The notes beneath the pieces are model-generated. The model had not been told where the DNA came from, did no database searches, and saw only the letters and a list, made by a program, of their open reading frames with translations. A stretch of DNA of 13,006 bases, taken from positions 1-13,006 of the forward strand of contig DATKGO010000061.1 in assembly GCA_035510695.1 (NCBI GenBank). The letters run 5' to 3'. This document shows positions 7,167-13,006 of the stretch, piece by piece (position 1 is the stretch's first letter; every line of letters begins with the position of its first letter). The stretch comes from DAIDHK01 sp035510695. Its GTDB lineage: Bacteria; Patescibacteriota; Microgenomatia; Levybacterales; UBA12049. Both the position numbers and the translations under genes were made by a program.

Positions 7167-8306
7167 TTAATTTGGAGAGGCGACGGCTGCTTGTCCCACC
7201 GCAACACCGAGTGAAAGCATGAGACTTAGGAGCATGCCGGATAAACTATTTCCGGAGATAGCATAGTTTAAGAATTGCTCAACCTGTTTCTTTTGTCCTT
7301 CAGACATTTTTTCAATGCTTTCTTTTATGACTGCGACTATGTTATTCATGTTACCTTGGGAAAATGCCTCAAGCAGTTTTCGTGATGTTTCCGGTTTAAT
7401 TTCTCCCAAGTCAACCTTGTCGAAGTATTGCTGAAGAGGATTATTTTCACCTTGCGAAATCGTCTGGAGACTGGTTATAAGTTGATTTAGTGTTTGTGCT
7501 TTGGGAGTAGCTGGGTCAAGATTCTCTAATTGTTGATTTAGTTGTGACAATTGCGTTTCTACAAGTACCTTAATTGTTGCTGGATCTAAAATATTTTTAC
7601 CTTTCATTGTTTCGTGAATTCGTTGTACATCTTCTGGAGAGAATGTGGTTCCATGCGCTCGGGATTGCAGAACAAATAGATCAATATGGTTTCGGTTTAA
7701 TAAACCCGCAGAATCAGCGGCTTTTTGTATAATTTGATTAGTTTGATCTGCCCCGTCAAGTGAGTTGCCTTTTGCAACCTGTTGATACAAATTTAATAAA
7801 TCTTTTTCTGTTTGGTTAGAAAATAGTTTGATAATATCATCCGCCTTATTAAGGAAGAGTAAATTATTTATGGTTTCTTTAGGTATATTAACTGTTTGCA
7901 GTGAACTTTCTACTTCAATTTCACAAAAATAATGAGTAGATGAGCATGCAATTATATTTCTTAAAACTCCACTAACAGGAGCATCCTTTGTTCCGTCATT
8001 TACGACAAAAGTTACATTTATATTTTCTCCCCTAAAACTTGCTCCATCTGGGTTATCTTGATTCTTTAAACTCAAGGTTTGATTTTGTTTTGCAGCTTCG
8101 GTCACCCAGTCTGTTAATTCTTTAATTGATTTCAATCTTATAACTCCTGCGTCGGTCGACTCTCCTTCAGGAAGGGCTTCCATTCTTTGTTGTAACAAAC
8201 TTGCTCCTACTGTTCTAACTTCTTGTTCTTGTCGAGCCGATTCAACTTTATTCTCTGATTCAACCGCTACCTCTTCGGGAGTTGCTCCTGCGTCAACAGT
8301 ATTCAT
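7167..8306 (-). CDS. Unrecognised 379-residue protein with C-terminal membrane anchor, in T4SS locus
   Basis: I do not recognise this family. The N-terminus (1-55) is acidic and probably disordered. Residues 90-150 look like a small beta-rich domain (INVTFVVNDG, then YFCEIEVES). Residues 150-345 are predominantly helical, rich in Gln, Asn and Leu. A single hydrophobic segment at about 350-375 (LSGMLLSLMLSLGVAVGQAA) ends four residues from the C-terminus. There is no signal peptide, so it looks tail-anchored with its bulk in the cytoplasm. It lies upstream of the PrgI, VirB4-N and VirB4 genes on the same strand, suggesting a link to that machine. It is divergent from the 934-residue gene across 51 bases. 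The start ATG (8306) is supported by a well-placed promoter. Reality as a gene is likely; function is unknown. Confidence 0.75.
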   Translation of the reverse strand: MNTVDAGATPEEVAVESENKVESARQEQEVRTVGASLLQQRMEALPEGESTDAGVIRLKSIKELTDWVTEAAKQNQTLSLKNQDNPDGASFRGENINVTFVVNDGTKDAPVSGVLRNIIACSSTHYFCEIEVESSLQTVNIPKETINNLLFLNKADDIIKLFSNQTEKDLLNLYQQVAKGNSLDGADQTNQIIQKAADSAGLLNRNHIDLFVLQSRAHGTTFSPEDVQRIHETMKGKNILDPATIKVLVETQLSQLNQQLENLDPATPKAQTLNQLITSLQTISQGENNPLQQYFDKVDLGEIKPETSRKLLEAFSQGNMNNIVAVIKESIEKMSEGQKKQVEQFLNYAISGNSLSGMLLSLMLSLGVAVGQAAVASPN

Positions 8307-8312
8307 AACCTT

Positions 8313-8341
8313 ATAATACTTGCTAATAATTGCAGAATCAA
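8313..8341 (-). promoter_or_regulatory. Candidate promoter for the 379-residue gene, probably leaderless
   Basis: Minus strand: TTGATT (8341-8336), 17-base spacer, TATTAT (8318-8313), then AAGGTT and directly the ATG at 8306. Normal initiation six or seven bases after the -10 would place the transcript start at or next to the ATG, implying a leaderless message. Confidence 0.5.
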
Positions 8342-8348
8342 GTAATAA
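8320..8348 (+). promoter_or_regulatory. Candidate promoter for the 934-residue gene
   Basis: Plus strand: TTGCTA (8320-8325), 17-base spacer, TAATAA (8343-8348), then nine bases to the ATG at 8358, so the leader would be very short. It overlaps the divergent minus-strand promoter at 8313-8341, so the two could compete. The whole 51-base region is AT-rich, which makes chance matches easy. Confidence 0.35.
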
Positions 8349-8357
8349 TAATGTTAT

Positions 8358-11162
8358 ATGCCAGAATTTGTACCTTCGGTTGGTGGATCGTCTCCGTCTT
8401 CTACCTCTGCGTCAAGCGGTGAGGTCTCGGTAACCAAATTTAAAAGAAACGCATTTCTACTTGAAAACGGTACAGGTTTAAATGTTGTAGGCAAACATAT
8501 GAAAGAAGGAGAAATGAAGTCTGAGTATTTTGATTTTGGTGAAAAATTACGGCAGCAATATCTTTCATTTCTGGATAACCATACTGCTCGTCTTTCAGCT
8601 TTGTTTGAGAGGGATGCTGGTAGGTATAAAAGTATCATAGGGTCTGAAGAACATAAGAATGAAAACGATTTAATGGCACAAATTTGTGATGTAAAAGTTG
8701 ATGAGCATGGAAATATTACAGCAATGGTTCCAAGCAAACAGAAACTTGCTCAATTTTTAGATAATCCCAGTGGTTTAGGCTGGAAAATTGTAACCCAATT
8801 AATAGACGAGCAGGATCAACTGCGAAAGTTTGGGGTTGGATTACAGACATTAGCTTCAAAAGAAGGACTTCGTACTGATCCAAGGAATCCTCAAACGGTT
8901 TTGTTGGATATTGACAGAGGTGCATTGCATAAATTTCTTCATGATAATGTTGGGCCAAATTGGCAAAAAATTCTTGCCGGGACGGGCATTGCGGCTTTGG
9001 CCGGAAGCACAGCTATTAGCGAGGCCAATAATTCTCACATAGGCACATTGGTTTCTGCCGGAGTATTGGCAGTCGGCGGTTTGCTTAAAACAGGTCAATC
9101 CGCGCGTAATCCTGGTTTATCAGTTGATATAAAGCAATGCGCTGCCGGTTTAAATGTAATAAAAGGCAATGCGATAGAAAAAGATTATTTATGGGAAGTA
9201 ATGGGAATAAGCGTGGACGATTATAAGGTTGATGCCGCTACTAATGAAGTGGTACGTGATCTTACTGCTACCAGAATACCTCGTACGAAAAAGACTAGAG
9301 AACAACTACAGGAGGAAATATTTCAAACAATGCTGGCGAGAACACAGTTTTATAAAGCATTAGGCGTTCCCAGTAATAAATTAGACGCTATGAGCTCAAG
9401 CTTTTTGCTTAAAGAAGATCTTCAGCAGCCAGAATCAACAGGCACAGTTATGGAACATGAACTGCAAGGTTATTTTGATCCCAACAAAATGTCGCCAACT
9501 GATATAGAAAAGAATATTAGAGACTCAATGAAAGCTAATAGAAAATATACAAGTTCATTGCTCGAGAGATATGTAAAAAGGAAACTGGAACAAGATGTTT
9601 CTTCGAAAGATCAAACAACAGTTGGTACTCTAGAGAGTCAAATAAAAAGTAGGCAAAGAGGCGGAGAAGCATATGATGGGAGAGTAAAAGCATTAGGTGA
9701 AGAGAAAACTGCGATTGATCAGCAGAAAACTCTTGTTGATCAACAAATAACAGAAGTTGGTCAATATCAAGAGGCAAAAAAAAGAATTGTTGAAACAGAG
9801 GCACGTTTGGGCGAATTGGGAGTGGTGGGGACCAATAGTGGTGCAATTGACGCAGCTATAAGCGGTCGAGAGGATCAGTTAAATCCTTTAAAAACAGGAT
9901 CATTTCCTGATCAAATTAGAGGGGCAAGAACTACGATGGAAGGTCATATTGACACAAGGAGAGGAGCCTTGACAATGCCAAGAACAACGAAGGCAAAAAT
10001 TGAAGTTTATGATCTTGTAGTAAAAGGTATTAAAGAAGATGAACAGTCCAAGTTTGAATATACACGTACGAGTCTTCAAGAGCAAATTACAAAAATTCAA
10101 GGAGAGGTTACTGAGTTAAAGAAGTTGAAGAAAGAATATCCCGAGCAGGTTAAAGCAGTGCATGGCGCCTCTCATATGAATAATAGCGATCGGTTAGTTG
10201 ATGAAATGTATAGCGCCTGTGAAAGCTTATTGCATATAGAAACGGTTGTCCCGGGAGTGGGTTTAACCGAAGCTGCACTGGCTGGAGAAAATATGGATCA
10301 AATTATGCAGCGCATTAATGCGGCATATACTAGCGATCCTTCGGTTGGCTGGGCGAAGGAGAACAATACTAATCCTGAACATCGTATGATAGTGATTAAT
10401 TCCATGAATGAAGCAAAGGCGAGACAAAAAGAGCCTACGTATATAACGCGTCGAGCCGAATTTAGTACATTAAGGTCGTTTGGAATAGCGGGAAACTTAC
10501 TAAGAACTTTAGATGAGAATCAAGTTATGAGACTAATAAATAAAATTTATACAGATACAGGTGGCGCAAAGGGGTGGGATACTGCGGAAAACACCGATCC
10601 TGTAAGGATATTAACATTACAAAATGCAATTCGCGAAGCAAAAGATAGAGTAAGTATACGCTATGACATACGGCCGGACTTATTACAAGCTGAAAGCGTA
10701 GATTTACAAAGGCTATCTGTTACAAAGCAGCATGAGATAGATCATGTTGATGATCTATTTACAGAAGAACGAAAATTTCTTAATGAAGTGAAGGAGGTAG
10801 TCTCAAGACAATCTTATATTAGACAACAATGCGAAGTCGTGGCTAGTAGTAGAGATCTATATTTTTCTGATCCACCGGATGAGGGGTATAAAAAAATATT
10901 AGATTTGTTATTTGATTATTCCAACAAATCTGACAAAGCAAGTTCTTTTACACATCTTTCCGAATCCACGCTAGAACAAGAGACATTAGCAGTGTACCTT
11001 GATGAATTTCTATTAGGAGCGGCAAGAGGTACAGGCAGAACTGATATAGATGAAGTTTTTAATGATTTACGAGGTTCTATAAGATCTGTGTTTGAATATG
11101 CACAGGCGTTTAGACTTATTGCAAATGAATTAAGAAGCCAGGCATTTTCTTTACCTAAATAA
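8358..11162 (+). CDS. Unrecognised 934-residue protein with Gly/Ala-rich hydrophobic hairpin, coiled coils and an internal repeat
   Basis: No family is recognised. The N-terminus is Ser-rich (11-20). Residues 60-200 look globular and helical. Residues 204-244 hold two Gly/Ala-rich hydrophobic stretches (ILAGTGIAALAGSTA and LVSAGVLAVGGLL) separated by a polar turn, possibly a membrane-inserting hairpin. Residues 310-480 and 560-600 are charged and Gln-rich and probably coiled coil. Residues 643-690 and 719-764 are two copies of a roughly 48-residue repeat with conserved IN...Y, GW, NT-x-P and EAK-x-R. The C-terminal 170 residues are helical. There is no signal peptide or enzyme motif. The ATG at 8358 follows a divergent 51-base promoter region with no Shine-Dalgarno site. 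Its codons look more AT-rich than virB4, by eye only. It is followed three bases later by a small gene on the same strand. Confidence 0.8.
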   Translation: MPEFVPSVGGSSPSSTSASSGEVSVTKFKRNAFLLENGTGLNVVGKHMKEGEMKSEYFDFGEKLRQQYLSFLDNHTARLSALFERDAGRYKSIIGSEEHKNENDLMAQICDVKVDEHGNITAMVPSKQKLAQFLDNPSGLGWKIVTQLIDEQDQLRKFGVGLQTLASKEGLRTDPRNPQTVLLDIDRGALHKFLHDNVGPNWQKILAGTGIAALAGSTAISEANNSHIGTLVSAGVLAVGGLLKTGQSARNPGLSVDIKQCAAGLNVIKGNAIEKDYLWEVMGISVDDYKVDAATNEVVRDLTATRIPRTKKTREQLQEEIFQTMLARTQFYKALGVPSNKLDAMSSSFLLKEDLQQPESTGTVMEHELQGYFDPNKMSPTDIEKNIRDSMKANRKYTSSLLERYVKRKLEQDVSSKDQTTVGTLESQIKSRQRGGEAYDGRVKALGEEKTAIDQQKTLVDQQITEVGQYQEAKKRIVETEARLGELGVVGTNSGAIDAAISGREDQLNPLKTGSFPDQIRGARTTMEGHIDTRRGALTMPRTTKAKIEVYDLVVKGIKEDEQSKFEYTRTSLQEQITKIQGEVTELKKLKKEYPEQVKAVHGASHMNNSDRLVDEMYSACESLLHIETVVPGVGLTEAALAGENMDQIMQRINAAYTSDPSVGWAKENNTNPEHRMIVINSMNEAKARQKEPTYITRRAEFSTLRSFGIAGNLLRTLDENQVMRLINKIYTDTGGAKGWDTAENTDPVRILTLQNAIREAKDRVSIRYDIRPDLLQAESVDLQRLSVTKQHEIDHVDDLFTEERKFLNEVKEVVSRQSYIRQQCEVVASSRDLYFSDPPDEGYKKILDLLFDYSNKSDKASSFTHLSESTLEQETLAVYLDEFLLGAARGTGRTDIDEVFNDLRGSIRSVFEYAQAFRLIANELRSQAFSLPK
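10284..10649 (+). repeat. Degenerate tandem protein repeat within the 934-residue gene
   Basis: Two units of about 48 residues (residues 643-690 and 719-764) lie 74-75 residues apart. Aligned identities include EN, Q-x-M/VM, IN, YT, GW, NT-x-P and EAK-x-R. The similarity is at protein level; the DNA copies have diverged. The unit is probably a small helical domain. Confidence 0.65.
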
Positions 11163-11165
11163 AAT

Positions 11166-11519
11166 ATGACTGATTTATCTACAGAAAATTTAATTAAAAT
11201 GTTACCATTAGGGGATGAGGTTAAAACTCAATTGTTGGAGAAATTCGACACGTTTTCTGAAGAGCAAAAAGTAGACATTGATGAGGCTTTATGGGATGGT
11301 TATTATGAGTTATATCAACTTCGTCTACAGGAGAATATTCAATTTGCCTTAAATAGCGAAAATAATGTTGAATCAAAATTAAATAGTGATTTTTATAGCG
11401 AAATGGTCAAAAAAACGGAGGAACAAATGCAACAGGAAGAGCGAAAGGACGTAGAAAGATTTGACCTTTCCACAACGCGGGGTAAATTGGAAGAAGCGAT
11501 GAATAAGAAGATTAACTAA
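11166..11519 (+). CDS. Small charged protein, second gene of the plus-strand pair
   Basis: Predicted 117-residue soluble protein, strongly charged and helical. Residues 5-60 (LIKMLPLGDEVKTQLLEKF and following) could form a small helical bundle. Residues 60-117 are rich in Glu, Gln and Lys and may be a coiled coil. There is no membrane segment or signal peptide, and no family is recognised with confidence. The ATG comes three bases after the stop of the 934-residue gene, so the two are surely cotranscribed and may interact. The gene ends 11 bases from the stop of the convergent pilin-like gene, with no terminator between them. Its amino acid composition and its close coupling to the upstream gene argue that it is real. 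Confidence 0.7.
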   Translation: MTDLSTENLIKMLPLGDEVKTQLLEKFDTFSEEQKVDIDEALWDGYYELYQLRLQENIQFALNSENNVESKLNSDFYSEMVKKTEEQMQQEERKDVERFDLSTTRGKLEEAMNKKIN

Positions 11520-11530
11520 ATGACTAGGTC

Positions 11531-12592
11531 CTACCTGCATTGTTGGAAGCCGAAGAATTTAATACATTGTACGCCGGTGAAATCTGCAATAAGATTTATA
11601 ACCGCTGCCGCCAAAAGAATAATGATCAAGCCAAGAATTGCGAAAGTAAGGACTTTGCGCGCTGCTTCGGCCTGTTTGGCATCTCCATTGGAAGCAATTA
11701 ATCTGATTCCTGCCCAGATGATGAAAAGTAGAGCTGTGGTACCGGCTAGAACCAAGGCGGCATTGACGAGGATTTGAAATACTGCGGGGATACAATCGAG
11801 AGTCGCCACACCGTTGTCTACGCATTTGATTGAACCCCAGGCAGACATAGTATTTGCGCTTGGTGGAGTCGGTGTAACATATGAGAGCTGTGTGACGCAA
11901 GCAGATAAATCTGGCGTGGTATCAATACTCCCTTGAGAAGTTTTGTAATATAAACATACCTTTTGAGAGTCACCACAATTGCAGTTTTTAAGATCATTTC
12001 TGTTGACACAAGCTATTTGTCCACTACCACAGCCACCGGGGTATGAAAGTGGTATTGATTCTCCAGTGCCCGGATATTTGGGATCATTCCATGGGCAACC
12101 ATCATTTAGCGCAGTATTATTTTCTGTCGCGCAAAATGTTCCGTAAAGTTTATGAAAAGTATCTGAAGCATTATAGGTTTGTTGTATCGGAGTTGGGGTA
12201 GGGACTATACAGCATAAGTCTTGTCCTATACTGCTTGTGTTGCCGCTGACTTCACAGTCCATGTCAAGGAATGTCCCATTTGCACATGAACCCGTTGCCC
12301 AGCTTTGGCAGGTACCGCCGACTGACCGGCATTGGCTGCCTGAGAAACTGCAACAATTATTTGTTGATCCACAATTGCCAGAGCTGTCCGGAATTTGTGT
12401 ACCGCCAGTTCCACAATTACCTAAGTTTTTACTTACACATTTGCCTAGCGTAGTTGTGTTTGGCGGTACATTTAGTTGATAGTAGCAATAAGTAGCCGCG
12501 TGGGCGATGTTATTTGATCCGGGCATAAAGAACAGAAAGCCGAGAAATAATAAAGAAGAGAAAAAAAAGAGTTTGATGCAAAAAGATTTCAT
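11531..12592 (-). CDS. T4SS pilin-like protein with large cysteine-rich ectodomain
   Basis: Predicted 353-residue exported protein. Residues 1-32 form a signal peptide (hydrophobic core at about 8-23, likely cleavage after AHA). Residues 33-265 are Cys-rich, with about two dozen Cys in the whole protein, plus Gly, Thr, Asn and short Pro/Thr linkers (PTPTP at 131-135, PTPP at 241-244). The domain is probably disulfide-bonded outside the cell. The C-terminal 85 residues hold two membrane helices (about 271-296 and 312-336) joined by a short loop with WAGIRLIASNG. This is the pattern of the T4SS-pilin (VirB2/TrbC-like) family common in CPR genomes. The usual family member is little more than signal peptide and two helices, so the ectodomain is an extension. 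It may be a pilus or surface subunit. The neighbouring partial gene shares the WxGIRxIxSxG motif, suggesting a duplicated pilin pair. Confidence 0.8.
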   Translation of the reverse strand: MKSFCIKLFFFSSLLFLGFLFFMPGSNNIAHAATYCYYQLNVPPNTTTLGKCVSKNLGNCGTGGTQIPDSSGNCGSTNNCCSFSGSQCRSVGGTCQSWATGSCANGTFLDMDCEVSGNTSSIGQDLCCIVPTPTPIQQTYNASDTFHKLYGTFCATENNTALNDGCPWNDPKYPGTGESIPLSYPGGCGSGQIACVNRNDLKNCNCGDSQKVCLYYKTSQGSIDTTPDLSACVTQLSYVTPTPPSANTMSAWGSIKCVDNGVATLDCIPAVFQILVNAALVLAGTTALLFIIWAGIRLIASNGDAKQAEAARKVLTFAILGLIIILLAAAVINLIADFTGVQCIKFFGFQQCR

Positions 12593-12610
12593 AAAAATAA
12601 GTCTATTTCA

Positions 12611-12639
12611 ACTCTAGAAGAATAGGCTGAGTTTGTCAA
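12611..12639 (-). promoter_or_regulatory. Candidate promoter for the Cys-rich pilin gene
   Basis: Minus strand: a perfect -35 TTGACA (12639-12634), 17-base spacer, -10-like TAGAGT (12616-12611, four of six matches), then 18 bases to the ATG at 12592. It begins 10 bases after the stop of the upstream pilin gene. There is no Shine-Dalgarno site before the start. This is the strongest promoter candidate in the window. Confidence 0.55.
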
Positions 12640-12648
12640 TTGAAGAGA

Positions 12649-13006
12649 CTATTGGCACGTGCCCGAAGCTGCACCGGTAGGAACTACACAGCCTAACCCA
12701 GGTGCGCAGTCCGCATTAAGATGACCAGTACCATTGTTACATAAAGGATCGGTTGAGCTTCCAGAAGGTGGGCAATTGCGAATAGGATTGCATGAACCGG
12801 AAATACTGGCTTTAGGTAAGGTCGTTACATTTTGTAGATTGGTACCAAAGAAGACTTGAGTAACCACGTTAAGGATGAAATAAGACAAAAAGATAACAAT
12901 TAAACCAATAATAGCATTAATTATGTGTTGTCGGGCATTATTAACGCCCTCTTTTTCACCCCTTGAGAGAATCCAGCGAATACCGCCCCAGATAAGATAG
13001 GCAAGA
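12649..13006 (-). CDS. T4SS pilin-like protein with Cys-rich C-terminal tail (5' end beyond window)
   Basis: The minus-strand frame is open from the TAG at 12651-12649 to the right edge, so the start is missing. A TTG at 12888 would begin in the middle of a membrane helix and is not the real start. The visible part begins with the end of one hydrophobic segment, then WGGIRWILSRGE, a polar loop, and a second membrane helix (IINAIIGLIVIFLSYFIL). This two-helix pattern and the WxGIRxIxSxG motif are shared with the neighbouring 353-residue pilin-like protein. After the second helix comes a Cys-, Gly- and Pro-rich tail of about 50 residues (SCNPIRNCPPSGSS onward), so the Cys-rich extension is at the opposite end from its neighbour's. 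It is probably a pilus subunit or membrane component of the same machine. Confidence 0.8.
   Translation of the reverse strand, partial: LAYLIWGGIRWILSRGEKEGVNNARQHIINAIIGLIVIFLSYFILNVVTQVFFGTNLQNVTTLPKASISGSCNPIRNCPPSGSSTDPLCNNGTGHLNADCAPGLGCVVPTGAASGTCQ

Noticed and set aside
8312..8317. Perfect TATAAT on the plus strand before the 934-residue gene
   Set aside because: No -35-like hexamer lies at suitable spacing upstream; the same bases read better as a minus-strand -10.
8354..9098. Several minus-strand reading frames opposite the start of the 934-residue gene
   Set aside because: They overlap each other and the real gene entirely, and have no promoter or protein-like pattern.
11500..11560. 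Possible bidirectional terminator between the convergent genes
   Set aside because: Only a very short palindrome (TAGGTCCTA) is present, with no stable stem or T-run.
12649..12888. A complete 79-residue gene starting at a TTG at 12888
   Set aside because: The start would fall inside a membrane helix; the frame is open to the window edge and encodes the rest of a two-helix pilin pattern.
1..13006. Recoded TGA (as in Gracilibacteria/SR1)
   Set aside because: All long genes read through without in-frame TGA, and TGA is used as a normal stop at the end of the PrgI gene.

Overview
The window looks like part of a Candidate Phyla Radiation (Patescibacteria) chromosome. The evidence is a moderately AT-rich sequence, the standard code (TAA, TAG and TGA all end genes), almost no recognisable Shine-Dalgarno sites, and a gene set typical of that group. 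That set is a PrgI-type membrane protein, a VirB4 split into a small N-terminal protein and a separate ATPase, T4SS-pilin-like two-helix proteins, and a membrane-anchored lytic transglycosylase. The lineage is inferred from gene content; there is no rRNA or other marker gene here.

Layout from right to left. At the right edge (12649-13006, minus) is the 3' part of a two-helix pilin-like gene with a Cys-rich tail. Next, 11531-12592 (minus) encodes a secreted or membrane pilin-like protein with a large Cys-rich ectodomain, behind a good candidate promoter (12611-12639). A two-gene plus-strand unit (8358-11519) follows, encoding a 934-residue protein and a 117-residue protein, neither of which I recognise. 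It converges on the pilin gene with an 11-base gap and diverges from the next minus gene across a 51-base intergenic region. The minus-strand run then continues: a 379-residue tail-anchored protein (7167-8306), a PrgI-family protein fused to a carboxypeptidase-regulatory-like domain (5898-7070), a VirB4 N-terminal-like protein (5134-5781), the VirB4 ATPase (3063-5129), and a 963-residue single-pass protein with an external lysozyme/SLT-like domain (121-3012). At the left edge (1-54, minus) is the start of what looks like an IS3-family transposase OrfA.

Taken together, the minus-strand genes encode the core of a single-membrane type IV secretion or conjugation-like machine: the VirB4 motor, the PrgI membrane subunit, pilin-like subunits, and a wall-cutting transglycosylase that would open the peptidoglycan. 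No relaxase, VirD4 coupling protein or long VirB6-like polytopic protein is visible, so the machine is incomplete here. The unrecognised 934/117-residue pair sits inside this locus and is the best candidate for something undescribed.

Non-coding structure includes a two-arm palindromic repeat (5794-5867) inside the T4SS gene run, a second inverted repeat that contains the PrgI stop codon (5863-5900), a hairpin upstream of the PrgI gene (7110-7140), and several candidate promoters lying very close to start codons, which suggests short-leader or leaderless mRNAs. No tRNA, rRNA or CRISPR array was seen, and no gene-free stretch exceeds about 120 bases.
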